NCBI RefSeq assembly: GCF_000620765.1
Contig: NZ_JIAK01000006.1
Location: forward strand, 62,001-126,000
Source of the DNA: Desulfovermiculus halophilus DSM 18834
Lineage (GTDB): Bacteria; Desulfobacterota; Desulfovibrionia; Desulfovibrionales; Desulfothermaceae
Direction of reading: 5' to 3'
DNA length: 64,000 bases
Of this stretch, positions 46,844 to 55,546 are shown in pieces (position 1 is the first letter of the stretch; every line of letters starts with the position of its first letter). A program made the position numbers and the translations under genes. The notes beneath the pieces are model-generated. The model saw nothing but the letters and a program-made list of their open reading frames with translations. It had not been told where the DNA came from and ran no database searches.

Positions 46844-47728
46844 ATGGGCATGTTGTGTTTCGGTGAGAGCTTGAATGTGATGGGAACCAAGATTGGGAAG
46901 GCCTTCAAGGAAATGGATCCCAAGCCCATCCAGGAAGAAGCTGTATTCCAGAAAGAAAAGGGAATGGACTATATCGACATCAACCTCGGGCCGGCCAAGA
47001 AAAACGGGGTTGAGCTTATGCCCTGGGTGGTGAAGACGGTCCAGGAGGTTGTGGACCTGCCGCTGCTGCTGGACACATCCAATATCGACGCCATCGAGGC
47101 CGGCCTCAAGGTCTGCAATCAGCCTCCGATCATCAACTCCATCATGTGCCGTCCGGAGCGGTATGAAAAGATGCTGCCTCTGGCTGCGGAGCACAATGCG
47201 GATTTTGTGGCCCTGATGTGGGGCCCTGAAGGGTTGCCCCGGGATGAGAACGAGCGGGCTGCTCTGGCCGTGGAGCTGATCACTGTGGCCAACGAGATGG
47301 GCATTCCCAACGAGAAGATCTGGGTGGACGGGATTGTCACCCCGGTCAATGTCCAGCAGGAACACGCCATGAGCCTGATCAAGTTCTACGAGATGCTTCC
47401 GGACATAGCCCCGGGAGCCAAGTCTACCTGCGGTCTGTCCAATGTCTCCAACGGTGCCCCCAATCATCTGCGGGACATCCTGAACCAGGTCTATGCCGTG
47501 ATGCTGAAAAAGGTCGGCATGGCCTCCATTATCTCCGATCCCAGGGACGATACCTTGACCGCCATTGCCAAGGACCAGCGCAAAGACCTGGAAGAGGTTG
47601 TCCATGCGGTCATGGACGGGAATGATCCGGATATGAACAGCCTGTCCAAGGACATGGTTGATGTGGCCAAGACCACCAAGGTCCTCATGGGGCGCTCCCT
47701 GTACTCTGATTCCTGGCTGGAGCTGTAA
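46844..47728 (+). CDS. acsE: Methyltetrahydrofolate:corrinoid iron-sulfur protein methyltransferase
   Basis: AcsE moves the methyl group of methyl-THF to the cobalt of AcsCD, joining the folate branch to acetyl-CoA synthesis. The 294 residues form a pterin-binding TIM barrel: CFGESLNVMG (about 5-14), YIDINLGPAKKNG (about 43-55), LLLDTSNIDAIEAGL, SIMCRPER, ALMWGPEGLP and STCGLSNVSNGAP. GAGG 6 bases before the ATG at 46844; an ATG at 46826 lacks a site. Last gene of the cluster, set off by terminators on both sides. Confidence 0.94.
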   Translation: MGMLCFGESLNVMGTKIGKAFKEMDPKPIQEEAVFQKEKGMDYIDINLGPAKKNGVELMPWVVKTVQEVVDLPLLLDTSNIDAIEAGLKVCNQPPIINSIMCRPERYEKMLPLAAEHNADFVALMWGPEGLPRDENERAALAVELITVANEMGIPNEKIWVDGIVTPVNVQQEHAMSLIKFYEMLPDIAPGAKSTCGLSNVSNGAPNHLRDILNQVYAVMLKKVGMASIISDPRDDTLTAIAKDQRKDLEEVVHAVMDGNDPDMNSLSKDMVDVAKTTKVLMGRSLYSDSWLEL

Positions 47729-47766
47729 GCCGCAGGACCAGTCCGAGCTCAGCTCGTGCAGGATTC

Positions 47767-47799
47767 ACCCCCGGAACGTGTGTGTTCCGGGGGTTTTTT
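47767..47799 (+). terminator. Intrinsic terminator of the acs operon
   Basis: CCCCCGGAAC-GTGTGT-GTTCCGGGGG, then six T residues. Strong. Confidence 0.93.
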
Positions 47800-48080
47800 G
47801 GTTTTTGGACGTAGCTTGTGGATTTTTGGAGTTTGCCGTCTCTTCTGTGTGCCCACTTTCGGCCCGGTATTTTCTAACTCCCGCCAAAGGGGGATCCCTG
47901 CCCCTCCAGGCACTCACATGCTGGACATTGTTTTCAGATGGACTGAGCATATCATGCATGTGAGTGCCTGGTTTCCCCCTTTTGGCGGGACCACGACAAT
48001 GTACGGGCCTGCCGCTTACGGCACCCAGAAGAGACGGCAAACTCTTATGTAGGCAATTCCACTTTCTGTGTCGAAGAGCC
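47800..48080. repeat. 280-bp near-palindromic element, copy 2
   Basis: Begins on the base after the acsE terminator T-run and ends GTGTCGAAGAGCC, followed by TTTTTTGTTTT. Arms such as GAGTTTGCCGTCTCTTCTG are perfectly inverted in the other half (CAGAAGAGACGGCAAACTC). Between it and the rarA stop there is only a further hairpin, AGCCCCGG-N7-CCGGGGCT (48099-48121). Confidence 0.85.
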
Positions 48081-48125
48081 TTTTTTGTTTTCCGCCTCAG
48101 CCCCGGGCGATGGCCGGGGCTGGGG

Positions 48126-49358
48126 TCAGGTCTTTTTGCGGAACTTTCGTTTCAGGTTCTGCAGCCACTGATTGAGCCGGGGCTCCAGGCCCTGGTCTTT
48201 GGGCTGATAGAAAATCCGGTTCTGCACGCCCTGGGGGAGGTACTCCTGTTCCACCCAGGAGCCGGGATAGGCATGGGGATACTTGTATCCTTGCCCGTAG
48301 CCCCATTTCTTGTGCAGGGAGCTGGAGGGATTGCGCAGATGGAGGGGGACGGGCTGCAGGCCGTTCTCTCGGATCTCTTTCTGGGCGGAGAGGTATCCGG
48401 CATAGGCGGAATTGCTCTTTGGAGCCAGGGCCAGATAGCACACGGTCTCGGCCAGGGGGATAAAGCCTTCAGGCATGCCCACCACATCCACGGCCTGGAA
48501 ACAGGAGACGGCCTGGGGCAGGGCATGAGGATCGGCCAAGCCCACATCCTCCGAGGCGGAGAGAATAAGCCGGCGGCAGATGAAACGCGGGTCTTCGCCC
48601 CCCTCCAGCATGGCAGATAGGTAATAGAGGGCGGCGTCCGGATCGCTGCCTCGAATGGACTTGATCAGGGCCGAGGCCAGCTCGTAGTGGGTGTCTCCGC
48701 CCCGGTCGCTACGCTGCAGGATCTCAGGCAGAGCGGAACGCAGGGCCCGGGGCTTCCGGCTGGCGGCCGGAAGATCAGCCACATACTCCAGCAGGTTGAA
48801 GAGGGTCCGGGCATCACCGCTGCAGTTGTCGACGATGAGCTGCACGCTCTCCTCAGCCAGATCCAGCTCCAGGGCCTGGATCCCCTTGTGAACCAGATTG
48901 TGCAGATCCTTTTCCTCCAGAGGCTGCAGGCGGAGGATGTGCAGGCGGGAGAGGAGCTGTTTGGTGATGCTAAAGGACGGATTCTCCGTGGTGGTGGCCA
49001 GCAGAATCAACCGTCCGCTTTCCAGCAGGGGGAGGAAGAAGTCCTGCTGAGCTTTGGAAAAACGGTGCAGTTCGTCCAGAATCAGGATCTCTATATCGGA
49101 CAGCTTCTTGCGCAGCGCGGGAAGCCCTATCTCCGGAGCACTGACCCGCAGATAGGGACGGCCGAAGGCCTGGGCGATCAGCAGGGCCAGGGTGGACTTC
49201 CCGCAGCCCGGGGGACCGAAAAACAGGAGGTTGCTGGGCTGTTCCGCCCGGCACAGGGAGCGGACATAGGTCAGGATATGCTCCTGGCCGATGAACTCTT
49301 CCAGGCGATTGGGCCGCAGACGTTCGGCCAGAGGAGGGGTTCGTTGGTCCGAGGCCAT
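48126..49358 (-). CDS. rarA: Replication-associated recombination protein RarA (MgsA)
   Basis: AAA+ clamp-loader-like ATPase acting at stalled replication forks with SSB. The 410 residues hold Walker A FFGPPGCGKSTLA (about 46-58), Walker B ILILDELHRF (about 91-100), sensor 1 LLATTTENPSF, then the tetramerisation domain with KSIRGSDPDAALYYLSAMLE and the conserved WGYGQGYKYPHAYPG near the end. Its start is 3 bases past the stop of the upstream zinc-ribbon gene, so cotranscription is likely. Confidence 0.95.
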   Translation of the reverse strand: MASDQRTPPLAERLRPNRLEEFIGQEHILTYVRSLCRAEQPSNLLFFGPPGCGKSTLALLIAQAFGRPYLRVSAPEIGLPALRKKLSDIEILILDELHRFSKAQQDFFLPLLESGRLILLATTTENPSFSITKQLLSRLHILRLQPLEEKDLHNLVHKGIQALELDLAEESVQLIVDNCSGDARTLFNLLEYVADLPAASRKPRALRSALPEILQRSDRGGDTHYELASALIKSIRGSDPDAALYYLSAMLEGGEDPRFICRRLILSASEDVGLADPHALPQAVSCFQAVDVVGMPEGFIPLAETVCYLALAPKSNSAYAGYLSAQKEIRENGLQPVPLHLRNPSSSLHKKWGYGQGYKYPHAYPGSWVEQEYLPQGVQNRIFYQPKDQGLEPRLNQWLQNLKRKFRKKT

Positions 49359-49361
49359 GGG

Positions 49362-50045
49362 TCAGTCCTCATCCGGGGACAGGTGCCGGCCAGTCGGATC
49401 GGATGGACGGGGGGTCTTGCTGCGGTCCCCGGCATTGCTTCCTTCGGGCTCTGGCTCCAGGCCCAAATCGTGGACCAGGGAGCCAAGATCCAGGACCTCG
49501 TCCTCCTCTCCCTGGCCGGCCATGGACAAAGAGCTGCCGGCGGGCTCCTGGTCGGGCTGCGGGGCCTGGGACGGGTGCAGCTGGTTGTCCTGGGACCCAG
49601 CCCCGGTCTCTCGTTCCAGACGGCTGTCCAGGTCCGGAAAGTCCAGCTCCTCCTCAGTCGAGTCAGGTTCGCTTTCCGGGGACATGGGGGGGGCTTGGCT
49701 TTGAGCCCGCATTTCCTGAGGGCGGCTCGGCGGTTCAGATGAGGCTGTCTCCTGCTGCTGGGGGGACGGGGGCCAGGCATGGGTCCCGGATGCGGTGTGT
49801 GTGCCGGATGCGGGCGAGGAGTTGGAGGCTGCCTGGGGTGGTGAACCCGCATTCCCGGATGCCTGTCGCTGATATTTGCTCTCAGCGGCCGAAGCGGTCA
49901 CCCAGTCCAGGTTCAGGGCCTTTTTGGACTGGCTCCAGTCCCGTCCGCATCTGGGGCAGGAGGGGAGGTAGTCAAAGCTGGTGTACTTGCAGTGGGTGCA
50001 GAACATAGCTGCGCAGTCCCTCCAGTTTTCTGGATCCTCGGTCAT
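49362..50045 (-). CDS. Zinc-ribbon protein with long disordered acidic tail
   Basis: A 227-residue protein of unknown function. An N-terminal zinc ribbon (FCTHCKYTSFDYLPSCPRCG, CxxC-x11-CxxC) is followed by about 185 residues rich in Pro, Ser, Gln and Glu with no fold that I recognise, ending RHLSPDED. The ATG at 50045 overlaps the upstream stop (ATGA); the Met at 50006, just before the ribbon and 11 bases after GGAGGG, may be the real start. Similar small ribbon proteins next to rarA-like genes are not known to me by function. Probably an adaptor. Confidence 0.65.
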   Translation of the reverse strand: MTEDPENWRDCAAMFCTHCKYTSFDYLPSCPRCGRDWSQSKKALNLDWVTASAAESKYQRQASGNAGSPPQAASNSSPASGTHTASGTHAWPPSPQQQETASSEPPSRPQEMRAQSQAPPMSPESEPDSTEEELDFPDLDSRLERETGAGSQDNQLHPSQAPQPDQEPAGSSLSMAGQGEEDEVLDLGSLVHDLGLEPEPEGSNAGDRSKTPRPSDPTGRHLSPDED

Positions 50046-51790
50046 GTACTCTGGGCGGGGGTGCGGGATCGTGCCGTTTTGCTCCGGGATCTACGGATGG
50101 CCTTGAAGTCGTCGATCAGCTTGACCAGCCTCCCGTAGTAGGTCCTGATGCGCTGGCCGTAGTCTGTCAGCTGGTCCTGAGGAGGCGAGATGTAGGTTCG
50201 GCACAGATACGAGTCGTTGAGTATCCCCTCGCCCAGAAGAATGGCGTGTTCGGTAATGGAGTCGAAATACTGGACCAGGTCGAACTTCAGTTCGGTCAGG
50301 ATCCTGACCGCCTGCTTGAGCATATCCAGGTTGTTCAGCTTTTGTCCCTTGTAGTGCTTGCCTTTGATGTCTTCCAGGAACTTTATCTTTCGAGCCTGCT
50401 GGATATAGCTGTATTGCTCCCATACCTCGTGGTAGAGCTGATGCAGGTGCTGGAACTCAGCATTCAAGGTGGGATCCAGGAGGTAGTTCCCCAGGACCTT
50501 GGTCACATTGGTGTAGAACTCGTCAGAGTAGCTGATGATCCGCCGCTGGTGCTTTCGGAGCCAGGCATACAAAAACTTCAGTCTCTTGGAATGGGTCTCC
50601 GTGTTTTCCACGATTTCGTTGCGTTTGTACTTGACCCGGCCGCTGTATTCCCCTTTCACGATGTCGTTGAGGATCAAGGTCATCAAGGTCGTGTCCTTGA
50701 TCAGGTTGACCGCTGAGGTGACCTCGCCGGTCAGGGGGTGGATGATCTCCTGCCTGGCAACCGACAGGGCCCGGTCTTTGCGGACGTTTTGGGGATCGTA
50801 CTTGTGCTGCCGGTAATGAACGCGGAGTATGACCGCCGGCTCATCATGCTCCAGCAGAAATCCGCCTTTCTTCAGCTCCCTGAACTGATCCTTTTGGCTT
50901 TTGGCCACAGAGACCAGGGCGATTTTGTCCAGCTGGGGATAGAGGGAGTTCGGGGTCAATGAGGACAGGGTGGTCAGGGTCCGGTCGCTTTGGCCCAGGA
51001 CCCGGATCAGAAAGTCCTCCCCCATCTTGAACAGGCGGCGGGAAAAGAGAGCGGCCGAGGTCCGGCGCTCTGAGGTGATGGGAAACCCGTAGAGCTCCAT
51101 GAGGTACTGGTACACAAAGGGCCGGTTCAGCTCGTAGATCCGGTTGTCGCCCGGCTTGAAGCGGCCGATGCGCAGCCCGAAGCGTTTGAGCTCGGAGTCC
51201 AGATCCGAAGGGAATGAGGCGTAGATCCCAGCGGTATAAAAATCCCCGGCCGAGTTCTTGGCCAGGACATGGCCCCGGTCCATATTCAAAACATAGGGCA
51301 ATATGCTGGGATAGGAACGAATATCCGTGACCCGGTCCTGATTGAAGGTGGACTTGAATCTGTCCTGGTGGACCTTGGGCAGGCGGCTGAGAAAGACGTC
51401 ATGATTCTGCTGGATAATGGCCGGTTCAAACGGGGATGCAGGACCACTGCTGGAGGAAAAGGCGTCCTCAACGCAATGCAGGATGTCGAACTGAAAGATC
51501 TCCTGAAAGTAGTCCACGGGCCGGTCAAAGGCCACAAGGCTGAATCCGGGGAGATCCTGGTACTCGTACAGGTTGGATTCAAAGGAGGGCAAGAGCTCCT
51601 GGGGGGAGACGAGGGGATAGTCTTCGAGCTCGCAGTAGGGGCGGAGCAGGCAGAACTTGATATGCACGTAGTCCAAAAATCGGCGGAGATTTTCAAGTGT
51701 GCTGATGGACAAGGGGTGCCGCAGGGTGGAGGAATCCTGCCAGGTGATGTCCGGGACCCGAGTAAATGCCTCTTTCCAGGAGTAATTCAT
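50042..51790 (-). CDS. Uncharacterised 582-residue protein
   Basis: Not recognised. A soluble, mixed-charge protein: MNYSWKEAFTRVPDI start, hydrophobic but not membrane-spanning segments, a Lys/Arg-rich middle (FLYAWLRKHQRRIISYSDEF), a long helical C-terminal part (HLHQLYHEVWEQYSYIQQAR, KFDLVQYFDSITEHAILLG) and a basic disordered tail RRSRSKTARSRTPAQST. Length and codon use look like a real gene, and the shared ATGA junction with the zinc-ribbon gene supports an operon with rarA. No good ribosome-binding site before the ATG at 51790. Confidence 0.65.
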   Translation of the reverse strand: MNYSWKEAFTRVPDITWQDSSTLRHPLSISTLENLRRFLDYVHIKFCLLRPYCELEDYPLVSPQELLPSFESNLYEYQDLPGFSLVAFDRPVDYFQEIFQFDILHCVEDAFSSSSGPASPFEPAIIQQNHDVFLSRLPKVHQDRFKSTFNQDRVTDIRSYPSILPYVLNMDRGHVLAKNSAGDFYTAGIYASFPSDLDSELKRFGLRIGRFKPGDNRIYELNRPFVYQYLMELYGFPITSERRTSAALFSRRLFKMGEDFLIRVLGQSDRTLTTLSSLTPNSLYPQLDKIALVSVAKSQKDQFRELKKGGFLLEHDEPAVILRVHYRQHKYDPQNVRKDRALSVARQEIIHPLTGEVTSAVNLIKDTTLMTLILNDIVKGEYSGRVKYKRNEIVENTETHSKRLKFLYAWLRKHQRRIISYSDEFYTNVTKVLGNYLLDPTLNAEFQHLHQLYHEVWEQYSYIQQARKIKFLEDIKGKHYKGQKLNNLDMLKQAVRILTELKFDLVQYFDSITEHAILLGEGILNDSYLCRTYISPPQDQLTDYGQRIRTYYGRLVKLIDDFKAIRRSRSKTARSRTPAQST

Positions 51791-51899
51791 ACGAAAGCAG
51801 AAGCGAGAGGTGATGCCAATGTGTGGTATATATTTTGCTTATAAAATACTTGAAGAAAAAAATCAACGTCTTTTGCCTTTGGCTGGGGCAGGTGTTTTG

Positions 51900-51928
51900 T
51901 TGACGAAATGCCTGTCCGGTCTTATATT
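51900..51928 (+). promoter_or_regulatory. Sigma-70 promoter of tig
   Basis: TTGACG, 17 bases, TATATT. Predicted start near 51935, leader about 100 bases. Confidence 0.75.
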
Positions 51929-51988
51929 GGAGGATTGCAGAAGAATTCTTGACCCGGGGACTGCTTTTTTTTACCCTTAAACCCCAAG

Positions 51989-52016
51989 CAGCCTGCGGAG
52001 GCTGATTTTTTATTTT
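51989..52016 (+). terminator. Terminator-like hairpin in the tig leader (possible attenuator)
   Basis: CAGCCT-GCGG-AGGCTG, then A and TTTTTTATTTTT, ending just before the tig ribosome-binding site (GGAGG at 52021). Since the promoter at 51900 lies upstream, transcripts of tig must pass this element. Confidence 0.6.
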
Positions 52017-52035
52017 TGAAGGAGGAAATCGGGCC

Positions 52036-53367
52036 ATGGAATATCAGGTTGAGGATATCTCGCCGGTTGAAAAGAAGGTGACCGTCCAAATCTCAGCGGA
52101 GGAAGTCAACGCAGCACTGCAGACTGCAGTGGCCTACTTCAAGAAAGACCTGAAGATGGACGGCTTCAGGCAGGGCAAGGTCCCGTCATCGCTGGTGGAA
52201 AACAAGTTTCGCAAGGAAATTTCCGACCAAGCGACGAGGGATCTATTAAATGTCCATTTTTCCCAGATATTTGGAGAGCTGAACCTGGAGCCTGTTGCTG
52301 GGATCCACATGGATGACGATGCCCAACTGGTGCGGGATCAGGACCTGTCCTACCGCTTCCGCTTTGAGTATGTTCCAGAGCTCGATCTTCCGGAATACAA
52401 CGGGCTGCAGACCACCCAGAAGAAGGTCGCCGCAGATGAGGACATGGTAGAGTCCGCCCTGCAACGGGTTCAGCGGGAGCAGAGCTCCCTGGAGCTGGTC
52501 AAGGAAGACCGGAAACCGGTGGACGGCGATGTGGCGGTCATTGATTTTACAGCCTATAAAGACGGAGAGCCGCTTTCCGACCTGCAGGCCAAGGGGTTTG
52601 AGCTCCCCCTGGGAGAAGGACAGGCCCTGGAGTCCTTTGAAGAGATCGTCAAAGAGCTCAGTCCGGGGCAGAGCGGCAAAGGAGAGGTCACCTTCCCTGA
52701 AGACTTCTTGAATTCCGATTTGGCCGGAAGTACGGTGACCATGGAGGTCACCCTGAATGTGATCAAGGAGCGCAAGCTCCCGGAGGCAGATGACGATTTT
52801 GCCGATCAGCTGGGTTTTAACAGCATTCAAGAAGTCCGGGATCACATCCAGAAGTCGTTTTCCGAGCGGATGGAGAGAATGGAACGCTCAGCAGCCCAAA
52901 AACGGCTCCTGGATCAGGTCCTGACCCAGGTGGATATCCCGTTGCCTCCGTCCATGGTTGATTCTCAGCTAAGCCGGATGATGGAATCCAAGCGTTCCAG
53001 CCTGGAGAAGCAGGGCAAGAGCCTTGAGTCTGAAGGGGGCGAAGAGGCCGTCCGCGAATCGCTGCGCCCTGAGGCCGAGGAAGTGGTCAAGTCCCATGTC
53101 GTCCTCCTGGATATCGCTAAGCGTGAAGGGTTGACCGTATCCAATCAGGAGGTGGAGGTGCACCTCTACCGCCTGGCGATCAATTCCGGACAGGACCCGC
53201 AGGAAATGAAGCAGTACTATGAGCAGAACAACCTCATGCACGCCCTGCGGGACAGCCTGCTGGCCGACAAGGCCATGGAGCGGATCTACGAGAACGCCGT
53301 GATCACAGAAGAGGAAGCGGACGGGGACACCGCAGACAGCCCTGAAGAAGAGACTGCCGAGAAGTAA
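52036..53367 (+). CDS. tig: Trigger factor
   Basis: Ribosome-associated chaperone and peptidyl-prolyl isomerase that meets nascent chains. The 443 residues have the N-terminal ribosome-binding domain with the signature FRQGKVPSSLVENKF (G-F-R-x-G-K-x-P, about residues 42-57), an FKBP-type PPIase middle (DGDVAVIDFTAYKDGEPL) and the helical C-terminal arms. A GGAGG 10 bases before the ATG sets the start. First gene of the tig-clpP-clpX-lon order common in proteobacteria. The acidic tail EEEADGDTADSPEEETAEK is usual. Confidence 0.96.
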   Translation: MEYQVEDISPVEKKVTVQISAEEVNAALQTAVAYFKKDLKMDGFRQGKVPSSLVENKFRKEISDQATRDLLNVHFSQIFGELNLEPVAGIHMDDDAQLVRDQDLSYRFRFEYVPELDLPEYNGLQTTQKKVAADEDMVESALQRVQREQSSLELVKEDRKPVDGDVAVIDFTAYKDGEPLSDLQAKGFELPLGEGQALESFEEIVKELSPGQSGKGEVTFPEDFLNSDLAGSTVTMEVTLNVIKERKLPEADDDFADQLGFNSIQEVRDHIQKSFSERMERMERSAAQKRLLDQVLTQVDIPLPPSMVDSQLSRMMESKRSSLEKQGKSLESEGGEEAVRESLRPEAEEVVKSHVVLLDIAKREGLTVSNQEVEVHLYRLAINSGQDPQEMKQYYEQNNLMHALRDSLLADKAMERIYENAVITEEEADGDTADSPEEETAEK

Positions 53368-53412
53368 ACAGACACCCCGAAACCAATGTGCAGAAGCCAA
53401 ACGAGAGATATT

Positions 53413-54030
53413 ATGGACCAATCAGAAACCATGGCCAATGTGCCCATAGTCATTGAGCATACCGGCAGGGGCGAGCGGGCCTACGACATATATTCCAGAT
53501 TGCTGCGGGACAGGATCATTCTCCTGGGGACGCCCATTGACGATTACATCGCCAACCTGCTCTGCGCACAGCTCCTGTTCCTGGAGTCCGAGGATCCGGA
53601 AAAGGAGATCAACTTCTATATCAACAGTCCGGGCGGATCGGTTACTGCTGGCTTGGCGGTCTACGACACCATGCAGTACATTTCCGCCCCGGTGGCGACC
53701 CTGTGTCTGGGCCAGGCGGCAAGCATGGCGGCCGTCCTTCTGGCTGCCGGGACGGCAGGCATGCGCTACGCCCTCCCCCACAGCCGTATCCTGCTTCATC
53801 AGCCCATGGGCGGATTCCAGGGGCAGGCCTCGGATATTGACATTCAGGCCAAAGAAATTATTCGATTGAAAGGGACGTTGAATGAAATACTGGCTGCCCA
53901 CACCGGGCAGGAGCTGGGCAAGGTCGAACAGGACACAGACCGCGATTACTTTATGAGTGCCCGGGAGGCCAAAGACTACGGAGTCATTGACCAGACCCTT
54001 TCTTCCCGGAAAGAGGCCAGCAGCGGGTAG
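53413..54030 (+). CDS. clpP: ATP-dependent Clp protease proteolytic subunit
   Basis: Serine peptidase core of ClpXP. The 205 residues (from the ATG at 53413) include the catalytic triad Ser104 ([11 protein letters not shown]), His129 (ILLHQPMGG) and Asp178 (TDRDYF), with the oligomer handle [21 protein letters not shown] lies about 7 bases upstream; ATG 53431 ([11 protein letters not shown]) is an alternative start, and the longer frame from 53386 is unlikely. Forms two stacked heptamers with ClpX, encoded 42 bases downstream. Confidence 0.96.
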   Translation: MDQSETMANVPIVIEHTGRGERAYDIYSRLLRDRIILLGTPIDDYIANLLCAQLLFLESEDPEKEINFYINSPGGSVTAGLAVYDTMQYISAPVATLCLGQAASMAAVLLAAGTAGMRYALPHSRILLHQPMGGFQGQASDIDIQAKEIIRLKGTLNEILAAHTGQELGKVEQDTDRDYFMSAREAKDYGVIDQTLSSRKEASSG

Positions 54031-54072
54031 CCGCCGCGGCTCGCGGATAAAGACAGCACATCAGGTAGGGTT

Positions 54073-55323
<1,251 letters not shown>

Positions 55324-55460
55324 GCCCATCGGCGCAGAGCTGGAGCCGGGGTCAGACCCTGACGGCTGCAAGACTCACATACAGTTACAGTGTCCTGCCT
55401 GCTTTTCTGGTTTTGCCTTTCATTTACCGTCCCCCCAAGAGTTCCCGTATGCAATTTTGA

Positions 55461-55485
55461 CCAGAGGCCGTTGCCCGGCCTCTGG
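55461..55485. repeat. Inverted repeat upstream of lon
   Basis: CCAGAGGCC-N7-GGCCTCTGG, perfect 9-bp arms, in the 223-base clpX-lon gap. No T-run follows, so operator or mRNA structure rather than terminator. It may control lon; no clear -10 pairs with the TTGACC at 55457. Confidence 0.45.
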
Positions 55486-55546
55486 CGGAATGCAGGGTGA
55501 TATATACACCACAACACAGATACCAAACGTGAGGTTTGGAGGACCC

